Origin: Zychaea mexicana
Lineage: Eukaryota > Mucoromycota > Mucoromycetes > Mucorales > Lichtheimiaceae
Assembly: GCF_025766255.1 (NCBI RefSeq)
Contig: NW_026516682.1
Span: 124,001 to 188,000, forward strand
Direction: 5' to 3'
Length of the DNA stretch: 64,000 nt
Shown here in pieces: positions 13,001 to 25,400 of this stretch; within the stretch, counting starts at the first letter, position 1, and each line of letters opens with the position of its first letter. The notes under the pieces are model-generated. The model was not told the DNA's origin, made no database searches, and saw nothing but the letters and a program-made list of their open reading frames with translations. Both the position numbers and the translations under genes were made by a program.

Positions 13001-13477
13001 ATCTTGACGGTTAGGAGGAACTACTGTAGCACCGACGTCCACTTGTGTTCCAGGTAAAGCCGACCACGCATTTTGACTGAATGAATACTGGCTTGCACGC
13101 ATCGGATCTGTGCCGTCACCAGAGGTATCCGCATAGAATCCACCAAAGATAACAACCGTGCTGTTGTCCTGTAGGACCACAGCTTTGGAGTACGATGTTT
13201 GCGGGCCTTGCGTGTTGATATTGTTATGCTCGACATTTCCATCCGCGTCGAACGAAATTGCCGAAAACTGATTTGTTAACCCGTTGTCACGATCTTCGCC
13301 ACCGTAGGCGTACATGATATTGTCAACAGAGAATCCTGTACTGCCCACTACAGATGGGATCTTTTCATTAACTAAAGGCTGGACAGGATATTCGCCATTG
13401 GAGATTTTAGATAGTAGGACGAGCACTAGGATTACTGCTATCTGCAGTTGATGCTGCAGCAGACCAAGTGGTGACAT
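10075..13477 (-). CDS. Kelch-repeat transmembrane protein, copy A
   Basis: Exons on the minus strand: 13477-12828, 12731-12550, 12463-12431 (33 nt), 12350-12183, 12085-11791, 11698-11532, 11426-10075; 948 aa. A signal peptide (hydrophobic core AVILVLVLL) is followed by six Kelch-type blades (IMYAYGGED, TVVIFGGF, RIYICGG, RIIYLGGFY, YIYYFGG, YIIFCFGG). Next come TM1 (about 401-424), a basic loop (RFRHRVRRTIMRIHYG), TM2 (about 458-480), a roughly 250-residue exoplasmic domain with paired Cys and N-glycosylation sites, TM3 (about 731-755) and a roughly 190-residue tail. The tail has conserved blocks KTPVPLVNPVHKR, NYGPR and a helical MQLLELVFKSYYVDDEVFR. By topology it is a cell-surface receptor or adhesion-like protein. 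Ligand and partners are unknown. The paralogue lies at 22496-26026 with identical exon phases. Confidence 0.9.
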
Positions 13478-16400
13478 GATCGTTGTTGTTCTGTATGCAG
13501 GAAAGATTACACTTTTCTTCGTTGGCTAGTGCGCGCTCGTCTGTGTACGTATGTTTGCTACGTGCCGTAAGATTAGAAATAAAAAATATAAACTTCAAGA
13601 GACAAGAGCAGCAAGTGAAGCAAGGAAAAGAAAAAAGTCCAGTTACTTTGAAGACTCAGCATTTTACACCTGTCATACCTTGGCGAAGCAAAACTCTATG
13701 AACAGATGTAACGTTCTTCATTCGTACAAGAGATCTTTTGTTTTTTAATAACAGCAGGAGCAACAACAATAGTCATATGTTGTGTTTGTGTTTGGGAGAA
13801 GAGAGCGAGTTTATTAAAAATTCCCCTGATAGCGTCTTTTTTCCTCTCAATATGAGAAGCACGCCGTTTATTTCTCATCAGACGAAAAGCTTCATTTTTT
13901 CCTTTTCATTGATCTACCACATTATAAAAAATTGATCTGATAGTCAAATGGTTATAGGTTGTAGAATAAGAAATTTACAGTTATACATTTCTTCTAGAGC
14001 TTTGAACAGACTCTGTCAAAGATACTCAAGAAGCATATTATTTCTTTCTGGAACAGCATTTACTCCAAACATATTCACTTTGAGACTTGCTACTGCTCAT
14101 TGTCATCAATATTAGAGATCACTGCCACTATTATACGCTTCTTGAGAACGTTCTTGCAGATTATCTGCAAAGAAATATTACTAGAGCATCGTCAAAAAAC
14201 GGAAACCCAAAAGTTACAGAAAAGTTTTAGATTGAAATGTGTAACACCAGGGTTCTCCGAGTTAAAGCATAAAGAGGGATGCACATCTTTTTTTTTTTGA
14301 TTTCATGTGTTACGGTAGTATCCCGTACAACCAAACTTTTATTTTTGGTGAAAATCCTTTTTCTTTCTTCCTCTCTTTGACATACATGGATAACGCAATA
14401 CATAGCATTTTAGTACGGTATCAGCAGTTTTACAGTTTGCTGCGCCCGCATAAAACATACTCGTTCGTTGCTGCTACCGCTGCTGTTTTCTAGCTTACCG
14501 AGAATTGAGAAAAAAAAATAAGCTTTCACACTAAAAAAAAGTAGCCTACAAGTGAAATCACAAAACTTGGCAACTTGTTTTTTTTTTTCAAGATTCTTAC
14601 AAAACCTGCTAGAGCACCCATCGGGCTTGGGAAAGCGAATATTCGATATGATTCTGGTCTATGATATGTATTGCTGCATCTATGATTCTCTTGGTTTAGT
14701 AGCGACTGTTGGAGGATCAACAAGAGTAATGAGCTAATGGGTGGCACCATCATTGTGATACAGCATCTTTCTTTTTTGTTTAGGAAATTAAAAGCTATCT
14801 TTGTATGCAGGTTTACTTTAAGCTTACAGTCCATGAATATTAAATATTCCCATGGCTCTTCGACATACAACATGATTTTACCTTCATATTAGTGTCTGAT
14901 CTTTTTTAAAAGCATACCCGACAGATATGCTTTTACTTTACTGACTTTATACCAATGTAGCTATAGTACTTACGTAGCATATCTTATGGGACAAAATATA
15001 TATCATAAACAACAAACAGTGGAGGAGTTTTTTAAATTACATCGTCCGCTCAAAGATGCGGTTAACCTTCTGTTTAGTTACAGGGCTCTATAAAGCATGG
15101 AGAGAGTGATAGGGGTGGCAGCTCATTGGCTGCACAAAGCGTAGGAGGGTGGAGAGAAGAGTGTGGGTGCAACAATAAGTTATATTTTTGTAACTTTTGT
15201 AAATTTTTTTTCCCTTACCTATGCGACGATAATGAGATATTGGATCGTTTATAACTTGGACGGGTATGAAGGGTTTGTCATCAAGGAGAAAAGGCTCAAT
15301 ACTTTGGCTAGATATCTTGTAAAGTTGCGCGGTATAGCTGCGGTCTCACGTTGTCTATTCGAAATCCCATTTGTACAGCGACAGATGTACATCCTTTACT
15401 GCTATGTGAACTGTCATCACTGTTTCCGATGCAAAAGACCAATCTTCTACTAACATAATCTTATAAGTGAGTTAGTACGAAGAGCTCTCACCAACTCTAA
15501 AGTTTCCTGCCAAGCATATTCAATACTTTAGTTTGTAGTATATGTCGTCTACTTGAGCCGCGAACCCCGCCACTGCTTTTCCGGTAAGGACGAAGTCGTT
15601 GTTCACGTATATCCTAATTTGACGCTGATATTTCCCTTCATTACACCATCGAAAGATAACAAATGACAAACTGCAGCAAAGGGGAGAGAGACATATGAAA
15701 AGGTGCAAATTATGTTAACGGATGTCATGTAATTACACACCACTTAGTGAATAACTGATTTTTTATTGCAGGCTCTCGTTTCTTATTTTTCACTTATTAC
15801 AGCTCATCCTAGCAATTCCCGCGATGGAATCTATATGTAATTACATCCATATTGCAGGTCCTCATATCTACATCCAGCCTTTCTATAAGGAAATAAGTTA
15901 CTGTAATAGAAATAAGAACTCTTTCTGATATCGATGCTTCTCAATGAGAACCAATATAACAAACGATGGTACTACCACGACTGTCGCAGTTGCTGTTGTG
16001 CACAAATCAAAGAACATGTTCCACTATTTCCAGCTCATCAACTACATAATAAAGTGCAGTAGTTAAAGAAATAATCAAATAAGGGGTCATCGCTGGAATA
16101 GATGCTCTTCCCTTTTTTGCTCTTGTTCTTTCTCATAGTACCTGATGCGTATTTAGTAGCAAAAAAACCCAATAGCTGAAGACTTAAAACTTACTTGTAA
16201 GTGGCGTATATAATGGTGACGAATGAAATTTTCTGTATGTACATGATCAATCCAATACAGAAGTAACTCTCAAGATGCCAGATATATTATACATTCATGG
16301 ATAGATATTCGAAAATTGATAAACAAAGACTACTGGCGTACTACGTGTCCAGAGCATCGGCCGACCTTCAGCTACGCTGCTGGTGGAGGTTGTTATGCGC

Positions 16401-17025
16401 TTCCTCAGTTTTTCGCACGCTGACTAAAATAATGTTTACAAAAAAATTGTGTGAAATGGTATGAAATAGACAGTTTCTCAAAGATAAACATTCCATAAAG
16501 TGACTGCGGCATGCCTCGGGTAAAGGAAAAAACTGCTACTGCGCAAACGTAGAGTTGGTCTTAGGGTACATATACATAATTATATCTGTTCTCACTACGT
16601 ATATATACAAAAAAAAATCGTCAAATGATACCACGCCTGGAAAGTCTCCAGACAGTGGCGGTCATCGACTACATCGACAATAAAAATACGACGGTAGTGG
16701 CATAAGGTGGGTGGAATGGGGTTGTTGTAAGGCTATCGACTTCCTTTGGTTTCTTGAAGCTCAACTGTTGTAAATCTTGATTCCAGGTTATTAGCACGAT
16801 TGTTGAATACCTCTCTAGGATTTAGAACGATGACTGGCTACGTGATTCTCTCTTGTTGAACTGGACACACTTTTACTCCTGTTTATCAATTTGTATAGAT
16901 CTACAAAGTGTTAGAGAGCATCCCACGATATACATTCGTGTATACAAAGAATGATACTATAATAGTTATTAAGTGCCATACTTACTCGCATTGCTTTGCA
17001 GCACCTTGATACTTTGAAATAGTGC

Positions 17026-17268
17026 TTATACATCAGCTACCGTGTAATTCAACGACAAATCGTCATCGATTGGGACACAACAGTCTTGCAAAGGCACACG
17101 ACATAGATGGAGATGATGATGCAGGTACTGGCGAAGAAGTGATCGCAGTCGTTTCTGTTTTCGAGGGAGGGACACGTACAGAATGAAAAGACAAAATACA
17201 TTGCTGCTTACCAGCCAAAGGAAGATAATCGCAACGAGAGGAATGAGGTCAGTAATCAGAAAGACCAT
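17026..17268 (-). CDS. Candidate small membrane protein, unconfirmed
   Basis: The 80-codon ORF starts MVFLITDLIPLVAIIFLWLV, a strong membrane helix or signal anchor, followed by Arg/Lys-rich and His-rich stretches and an acidic end. A CT-rich sequence ending CCGCAG precedes the ATG, consistent with a leader acceptor or transcript leader. No homologue is recognised and the coding character is weak. The end could continue through a GTAGCT donor near the terminus. It could equally be chance. Confidence 0.2.
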   Translation of the reverse strand: MVFLITDLIPLVAIIFLWLVSSNVFCLFILYVSLPRKQKRLRSLLRQYLHHHLHLCRVPLQDCCVPIDDDLSLNYTVADV

Positions 17269-20094
17269 TTTTCTGCGGATTAGAGAATCAAAAGAGATTG
17301 AGTAAAATTTTGTTTTGAAAAAGAAAAACTAGATTCAGAACATCTGAAAATAATTGGACTTATCATCTTAAAAATAGACTGTGGTATATATTCTTCCCAT
17401 CATGGGCCCTCTTTCTTTATTGAAAAAAGGAAATTCTAGCTGAGCTACTATGCTTCTGCTTCCCATGTCTGCGATCTATAAAACTGTGAACACCGCTCGC
17501 GGTATCGGATTATTTCACAACCATCGACGGTTGAAAAATGTCGTGAAACTGACCCATGAAAAGTACAAAACGCATAGGGAAGGTGCCTGCACCATTTGAT
17601 AAACCCCAAATCCACTTCGGAGACTATCATTACAAAGCCATCAATCTCCCCACGCTTGGTACAAAACAATTCCTTTTGTTTGAATAAGTCCAAGTAGAAG
17701 CAAACTCTCGACAGAGTATTACAACAAAGTGCTAAAGAAGAATGAATTGGTGTATATATCATGACTGCAATGAGAACCTAATAAATGGATAGCTGCTTCT
17801 ATATTCATAGAAAGGATGTACGATAACATCGCGTTGCAAATGGTGTATATGCCTCTTTCTTTTTCCGTGCACTGTGGATGATTATGTTAGTTACTTCATA
17901 CTGCTTATACAATCCCTGATATTTGGAAAGCCATTATTACTACCACTCGGTGCTTGCATCATGTGCAGAAACTACAGACAATGCTTATAAGTTTGCCAAG
18001 TCACTTCAGATCGATGTAGAAGAGTTGTCATCAGAATGTTCTTGCAGCAGCGGCAGCAAAACATGGTGCTGAGCTGTATAAAAAGTCCTCTCCTATTTAG
18101 CGAATTGACTCACAGAAGTCGATGTAAGCGATGATAACTCTAGAAACATCTTTGTTTAAACCGCTATTGTTGTATTTTTACATCAAGCTAACAATTATCC
18201 TCCTTCTAAGTAAAGGAAGGCGTAAAGTATAAAAAAGCAAAATGATGTGTTAGGACGGTGATATTTCTTCGCAGCATACGAAGAAGCAATACAAGAGTAG
18301 CTTCTAAGAAACTAATTGACCACGTTCTTGCCAATTAAAGATTTATTCCTTATCCAACGAGTACGGGAGGGAAGACTACATCATTAATCTGCCGCCGTAA
18401 TCGATGGTTTCCATCAGGTAACTTTCTCGGAGTGTGGCGAATCTCGTGGACCATATTCGACGGTTAGTAAATATTCGTCCAATCCAAACAAAGGGGATGG
18501 ACAGCGCTGCTGTTGTACAACAAGGAGGATATCTGGAATGAGATGTATAAAGACTTTTTAAATTTATAATACTCGCTCGATGCCTACAAGCACGAGTAAA
18601 TTTTGTCGGTAGCTCCATTTGTTGCATCATATCTCCAGAATGAAGGCGCTTGCTACATGTTGTGAGAAACGCTTTAGAAAATATGACCACATAGCAGCTG
18701 TTAGATATAGTAGTACGTAGACTTGACAGTTATAAATCAAATGCAAAGGTATGCCTCCTATAAAGCTTTCTTCATTTGTATCGAAGAAAGCATTCTCCTA
18801 GCATTAGTAACGTAAGCAATAATTGTTTGGTGATAAGCAGCTTTTGCCCTTGTGAGTGAATAATTTTCTTTGCAATTAGTAATGGGCATATAGACGATGA
18901 AAGAAAACAAAGGGCACCTGATTCGATTTGTGAATTCCTCTCTTCGTAGGTAAAAAGAGCCTTGTGATTACAAACCATATATACCAGTAAGAGCAGTTGG
19001 TTCAAGTAAAAAATGATTGCATCGTTGGGAGAGCAACACGGCAGTTGCCGATTCAGTGCGCATTGCAACGTAATGGATTATTGACGAATTCGTTTTTTTA
19101 GATGTAAGATCGATTGGGAATGGGGGGTTGTTGACGAGATGTGCTCAAGTGACATGAGAAGAGACATGTAGAAGATGAGAGAATATCGTACATCCGTCTA
19201 ATCCCCAACAGTTTCAAAGTCGGGGGTATACGACTTGGAGTAACAGAAACATTCGTTTAGAAGAAGTTGGAATAATGACAGTGAAGGCGAGTTTGGATTA
19301 GCTGTCACAAAGCGTGCATTACGGCATCAGCCGATTTTTGCCAGATGCAGCGCCCAAAAAAGTGCAATAACAATTGGTTCGTTATGAGATACGAGTTTTG
19401 AGTTCTGCTGCTGCTATGACTCGGGAAGTATGGTTCAATGAAGCTCCGAATATCCGAAGACTGGTAAACAACTGTGTCCGATCCAGTAAGCTTTCATTTT
19501 ATTGTTGTACCAACAAGCCGGGTAAAAACCATAACGCCCAACTTTTTGATCTCGTATAACATACACTTCTTGAAATTAGAAGAAGACCAGCTACCAATAG
19601 AACTTCGGAATTTTTTTTTTCAGTCTTCGCTCTCACAGCTTTTTTCAATTTTAAAACGCCTACCGCTGTTCTCACTCTATTTATTCCTCGGTAATAGCAT
19701 TTTCAAATACAGTTTCTATGCAGCTGACAAGGCAAACCTAACGTAGTTGATCTTGTGTTTCGTAAATAACATAATCTCGCGTATTACAAAAGATAACAAA
19801 AAATAACCAGCATTGGCAGGACAAAGAAGTGTTGGAAAAAGGCGTTATTGTGAGAATTTCGGCACGTGTTGAACCTGTGAAATTTCAAAAGTACAAAGAA
19901 GAGTTCCCGTACAACAAGACTCTGAGGATAAAATTTGTCGCTGCTGTGCTGCAACAAGCGAGACCGAGAATGGATCAAGCCAAGAAGCTCAGTCACAGTC
20001 AATGTGCAACTGATCAGAAAACGAGATGATGATAGTTTAACCAATAATCCGGGGGAAAAGCTTGTTTCTTTCTCGCCGGACTTCCCCCACTTTT

Positions 20095-20106
20095 CTTATT
20101 ATAAAT
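20095..20106 (+). promoter_or_regulatory. TATA box upstream of the 85-aa gene
   Basis: TTATTATAAATA sits about 170 nt upstream of the ATG at 20275. The intervening leader is C/T-rich, as seen at other genes in this window. Confidence 0.45.
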
Positions 20107-20274
20107 ACCACAACTTTCATCTACTGATTCTTTACTTCTTTCTCCACTCTCTAACTTATTCACTTCCTCTCCAACATACACACAAGTTCACACGCACAAG
20201 CGCGTACGCATACTTCTTTTCTCCGCCTTTTTTGGAAAATACTCCCCCTTTCACCGCTTGGTTACACACACGTT

Positions 20275-20532
20275 ATGCCCTTCTTTACACTAAAGTCGAA
20301 AAAAGTCAACAGCGAAACCAGCCCTCAAAAAAGCTATTCCCAACAGCAGGAACAAGTCCGACTCGGCTCCTTGACAGCTACTGCGGCAGGTAACAACGTA
20401 AGCTCTGCTTTTCTTCGCGATCCTATGAGAAACAGCAAAAAGCCCGATGTCCTGGGTGGGTTCGTAGATCCTATGGGCGGTCGTGCTGTCTATTATCACC
20501 AAGGCATAGATCCTACCAACACTGGCGCCTAA
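20275..20532 (+). CDS. Small conserved-looking hypothetical protein, 85 aa
   Basis: This is a single-exon ORF with higher GC and ordered codon use compared with the flanking AT-rich DNA. It is preceded by a TATA box and a long C/T-rich leader. The product is hydrophilic: a Lys/Ser/Gln-rich start (MPFFTLKSKKVNSET), then a Gly/Asp/Pro-rich half containing two related DPM motifs (FLRDPMRNSKKPDVLGGF and VDPMGGRAVYYHQG). There is no signal peptide or membrane segment. I do not recognise a family; it is probably a lineage-specific cytosolic protein. A GTAAGT at 20572 just after the stop may mark a 3' UTR intron. Confidence 0.6.
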   Translation: MPFFTLKSKKVNSETSPQKSYSQQQEQVRLGSLTATAAGNNVSSAFLRDPMRNSKKPDVLGGFVDPMGGRAVYYHQGIDPTNTGA

Positions 20533-20951
20533 AACAGCAGCAAGCCAAGTCTCAACTCCAAAACATACAAGTAAGTCTCCATCTATTGTACCCAAGTGCT
20601 GTATTATCTACAGTAAGTGTAATTCCTCACGCAGTAATCTAAATCAAAACGAATATTCTGCATCTTTTGCTAGTCAATTAATAGTACATATACTACGTAA
20701 GCATCCAACATACGAAATTTTATGATCAAGAAGGAAGCTCACTCTAGCATTATTCCGCCTGGAGGAAGAAGAAAATTAACTGCGGCTCAAACAAACACAC
20801 AACATTAACTACTAGCTTATACATATCATTCTTATCTATATCAATATGCATTTTATATCAAATAAACACAGTCATTTCTATATCTAATTTATAAAACTCA
20901 ATGTCTAATACAGAAAAAAGAGGATTAGATGAATCTGTTAGTATACGGACA
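20533..20951. other. Convergent intergenic region
   Basis: This is the 3' region shared by the plus-strand 85-aa gene and the minus-strand seven-exon gene. It is AT-rich with several ATATA and AATAAA-like motifs (AATAAACAC near 20860). No gene is seen. Confidence 0.5.
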
Positions 20952-21903
20952 CTAGTAAATGGTCACTGACTTAAAAATTGGCTTCCGACCACGCGGTGGA
21001 TCAGGAATGGGGCGTTCTGTACACGCAAAGAAGAGATTGAATCGAGTGTGAAGGGATTAATGTTCGATATGAAAGCTGTCTATGAATTGAGATACGTGAT
21101 CTTTAAACGATCGACTGCGGTGTACTCATGGTGAAGGAGAACGTATGGAGAAGAAGGGGATCGTTGGATGATATTTAAAGTTGAAATTATTCGCTAAGGA
21201 TGTTCCAGTAAACGGCGGGTACAATGTTTTTGCGACTGTGTGATGCGATGCAAGTTCACTTGAACGCCGGCACTGTGTGTGGGAGGAGGTGACGGGGATC
21301 TTGTTTGGACAGCCTTGCAGACAGTCCGTGGTAATTGCTGTGGTGATGGTGGAGTATGTTGAGGTTGAAACGGAATGATGTTGGCGGAGGTGTCTGCGTC
21401 TAATGCGGATGAAAAAGTGAATTACTTTGGTGCTATATTGGCGACATCAGTTGTCATATGTGTTATACCTTCGAAAAAAGAGGTCGAAAAGTCACTGTGC
21501 TCGTCTTGGTGGACTAAGCTTTGTGATGTAATAAGGGATGTTGCGTAGGCGAAAGGTTCTGCAAAGGTGTTCTTTTAAAGAATGATTGGCACGCTAAGAA
21601 AACAAATTAGAATGTGAGAGTTATGTAAAGAAATAGCGATTTACAAGTGGGTCTTTAAAGTTGACTCTTTGTTTGGAAGGTGGAAAGTCGTCCTATGTAA
21701 AGAAAGTTAAAGATGGGTTTTGCACAAGTCGTTGAGGGCGATAATTCTTTACCATTGGGTAATTAGGGTTCTTATGTCTGCTAAAGCGTATTTTCGGGAA
21801 TATTGCAGAATGAGAAAGAGGAAGAAGGTAGATGGAATATAAGAACCAGTAGGAAGTCGAACTCTAATAAATACTCTATTGAACGGTTTTGCATTGTTTT
21901 CAT
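20952..21903 (-). CDS. Seven-exon microexon gene, unknown 164-aa protein
   Basis: Reconstructed from splice signals on the minus strand: 21903-21875 (29 nt), 21777-21753 (25), 21692-21645 (48), 21571-21469 (103), 21399-21260 (140), 21193-21109 (85), 21016-20952 (65). The total is 495 nt with every junction in phase and the frame open throughout. Donors include GTATTT, GTAAAG, GTAAAT, GTATAA and GTGAAC. Exon 2 has a tandem CAG acceptor that adds or removes one residue. The protein is hydrophilic: an Asn/Pro/Lys start (EHKNPNYPMDDFPPSKQR), an acidic/Ser patch (HQDEHSDFSTSFFED), a Pro/Gln-rich middle, and a C-terminal PDPPRGRKPIFKS, loosely AT-hook-like (P-R-G-R-K-P). If the exon 5 donor is not used, it ends early at 21194. 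The last intron's donor (GTTTAA) is weak. It may be a nuclear regulator, but this is inference. Confidence 0.5.
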
Positions 21904-22495
21904 GATGATTGGGAAGATTGAAGAGATATAAACGACATGGGTTTTTAGTGAGAGAATATTTACATGAATAGTGTACTATTGGAGCTGTTAATTGATTTGG
22001 TTGAAACAATGATAAGCACGCATAAAGTGAATATATGTTGATGGGACTAGCTAGTGTAGATGTGGTTACGTATCAGTTTACTGTAATTTTGATTGGAAGA
22101 AGTTCAGTGAGAGAAACGGAACCATAAGGTTAAACGACGAGTTAATAACGACGTACTGTATATGTGCCAACAAATATTGTCAATTGGAAGACGTTTTATC
22201 ATTGGGTACGGAATTTGCGTCATTTGAGCCACGTAGGCTGGTCTTCTAAGTTGCTACTTCGCATAAACTAGCTAATTACTAACAGGGAAACATGATTTTC
22301 CCTTGCACTCTGCTTATGCGACTTCTGCGAATGGTTGGCAAGATGTCAGCTTAAAAATACTACAGCTAATACAATACTACTACTGCTGCTACCATACTGT
22401 AGTAGATTGGTCATTTGGTGCTGATCCTGTGTAGCTGATATATATATATATAAAGTATTTATTATTTAGAAACATGACAAAGTATCATCTTCTCA
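21904..22495. other. Intergenic region between minus-strand genes
   Basis: This is promoter and leader of the seven-exon gene and 3' region of Kelch copy B. On the minus strand, C/T-rich sequence (TATATCTCTTCAATCTTCCC) directly precedes the ATG at 21903. A (TA)n run lies near 22439-22451. No other gene is recognised. Confidence 0.5.
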
Positions 22496-25400
22496 TCAAT
22501 CTTGCTTTTGAGTACTGTTATTAATATTCTCGTTTGGTTCGTGAATAGGTAAAGCCGAATGCGGAGTAGATGCCAAGCGTGGAATATAGGGCGCAGGTGA
22601 AAGTCGCAACTCCTCTGATGTAGCACCATCTTGGCCGCCTCCACCGTTTGTTGCAAGCCAGCTGTGTGATTCATGCGCGTCATCAGCAGCGTTATTTCGA
22701 CTGCGCAGCCCGACTCCATTTCCGCGCAAGAAGTTCGACATGCCGCGTTTACTGACAGAAGGAGGTTTGACATCCGGTCTTTTGAGCGCACGATCCAGAC
22801 GACGAAATACTTCATCATCAATGTAATACGACTTGAACAACAGCTCAAGCAGCTGCATACGCTCTTCGACCTGTTCAAGTCTTTTTTGCTCGTCCCATTC
22901 TTCTTGTCCAGGAGCCAGCGTCACGCCGTCAGGAGTATTCAGGCTACCAGATTCTGCCGCATCCATATAGTCAACATCTTCAAGTTCGCGTGGACCGTAA
23001 TTCTTAAGATTGATGGTTGAAAAGCGTCGATGCACCGGGTTCATAAGCGGTACCGGTGTTTTCAGCAGGTCAAACCGAGAGGTTAATTCGCGAGACAAGG
23101 ATCGCTTCATTGTGCCGATGGACCAGCGGTGGACGACACCCCATGGAGAATTCGGTCGATGGCCAAACATGAGTGCTTGGAATGCCACGAATAAGCCAAA
23201 AAGACCGCCAAGGAATCCGAGTGCGTTCAACAGAGAGTAGATCTTTTGCTCCCGAATGCGGACTGTATTGAATGATGCTGGCTTGACAATGACTTCGTTA
23301 AGCTGACCGTTCATAGGCGAGTAACCTTCCAGATTCATGGGCTGCACTCTGCTGGTAATCTCCACTTCTGGCGTCGAGTTGAGCACGGGTGAAAAACCGA
23401 TATAATTCCATCCGGTATTCTGAAGATACTGATACTCCTGAAGCTGATAGTGAATAAATGCAGCATCGTTAATATCGACGTCGACAATATTCTCGGAATG
23501 GAAATCATTAAAGTCGTCAATGACCCAATCGGAGAGCTCGGCGTCAGTGTATAGCTGTTTTTCGTAAAGCTCGGTCCCGTCCAAGTAAATGGCCCGATTC
23601 GGATCCCTTCCTCGCGGATAGAATGAAATATGGGTTCGTCCCGCTTGCGGAGCCACTGCTGGAGATGTGTGGAAAGAAAAGTGCAGCATACTTCCGTTAT
23701 TCGAGTCTAAAGTTACATTAGCAGCGAGGTGAAGCGTGTCCGGAAGAAACAGGTAGCATGTTACTGCGCCGAGATTAGAGTAGAAGAAAGGCTGATGGTC
23801 TGACATGTTGAGTGGGTAGATGTATTCATCGCATATTGCTCCAGCATCAGTTACACAGCTAACCAGTGGGAAAGTCTCACCGGTGCTCAGATCAGGTACT
23901 TGCTGGTAGCCATCAAAGCAAAATCGGATTTCTGTGGCAAAGAATGATCAATACAACTATTGACTTACCACATGTATTTGCGTGTAACTTACCGGGTATA
24001 TCCACTTGCTCATTGTATGCAACTTCGGTGATTGTAAACGTTGCCTTTGGACTTTGCATGACTTGAATGACGACAAATACAAAGAACGCCACAAATAGGA
24101 ATGCGAGAATTACTTTAGTGATTAGACGAGATATTTCAGCCCAATGTGGTTCACCGGTCCTATTGGTTGAAAAAGCAATCAATGCCATGTACGATTACAA
24201 TATTGGTAGCAAGACAACAGCTCTAGACTGAGAGAAATGTAAACAGAGACTTACCGGGGACTCCAAATATCACTATGGATACGGATTATCAGCCAACGAA
24301 GTCGATGGCGGAAGCGCCATGCCAAAAAGACCAGCATTGCTGCAGCTAGCACTGAAACGATCACAACTGCCGCAATGATGCCTCTACTGACACTTTCCGA
24401 CGTTGACCTATCCATATCGTCAGCTGCACCGGTAATGATATTGCTCACCCAGCGTACAGTCGGTTCTGGGGGGAGGTCATTACTAGTCGTGAGTGTAGGT
24501 AGCCGTACAACATTGACATCTCCATAATAGTAAGATCGTGCACCGCCTATTATTTAGTTATTTCTCAATTAGCTTGGATCTGTGGTGGTAAAGTTTGATT
24601 ACAAGATGTATATACGGCACAGAAACAGAGAAAAACTAGAGAACAAGTTACCGTACCCTGTGCGATGACCATGTATTCATTCGTAAGTATTGCAGCACAT
24701 GCCATTGCCCTTCGGCTAGGACCCACACCTTCTGATGCTGGGATTGTATAATTCCATGTTTGAGTATCTAATATTGAAAGAGCACGGCGAAAATGTTTTC
24801 GATACGAAGCCACCAGGTCGGAACCTAATCAGGTTTGACACAAGCTCAAAAGTTACTATGTGTAAGCTTATATAACACTTAAGCTGATAACAAACCTCCA
24901 AAGAAATAAATGTATCTTTGCTCGGGACCTATTGACGTTGTATGTAAGGTATGATATGTGATTAAGTACATCTTAGATGGATTGATATGCTTATGTAAGC
25001 CAATAACTACAATATTTCTGTACCAAGAACGGCCGTAGAAAATACTCTACTAGAGACGCCAATCAACGTTTCTTCGCTGCCACCGAATGCTACTCCTTGC
25101 CAGGAACCGTCAGCAGTATTGAAAAGTAATCCCTCGGAAACCGTAAGAAGCGCACTATCCGGATCAGTGGTAAAGTTCCATGCATAGCCGCTTAGGCCGG
25201 TGGCATATACGATGGTTCCATCGCTAAGTGTAGTATAAACAGAGAATCAATGTTATCGACCTTTAAATGTATACGACTAGACAAAGGAAATAAAGACTTA
25301 CGGGAGGGGAATACCAATATGTGCATACAGAACAATGTTGCTGATGAGCTCCCGCCTACTAAATAGTCTTGTTGACGGATCGTATGCCCAAAAGTCGCCA

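Larger units (their letters stand above)
13478..20274. other. Gene-poor AT-rich region, 6.8 kb
   Basis: No gene can be supported with confidence. Scattered ORFs of 60-115 codons (for example 14526-14873 minus, 15163-15453 plus, 17448-17762 minus, 18376-18690 minus) lack domains and splice partners I can trust. A minus-strand 80-codon ORF at 17026-17268 starts at an AAAAATGG context and has one strong hydrophobic N-terminal helix followed by a basic segment. It is the best unconfirmed candidate. The 21-kb gene in this window shows that microexon genes can hide in such DNA. No terminal repeats, transposase motifs or tRNA were recognised. Confidence 0.4.
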
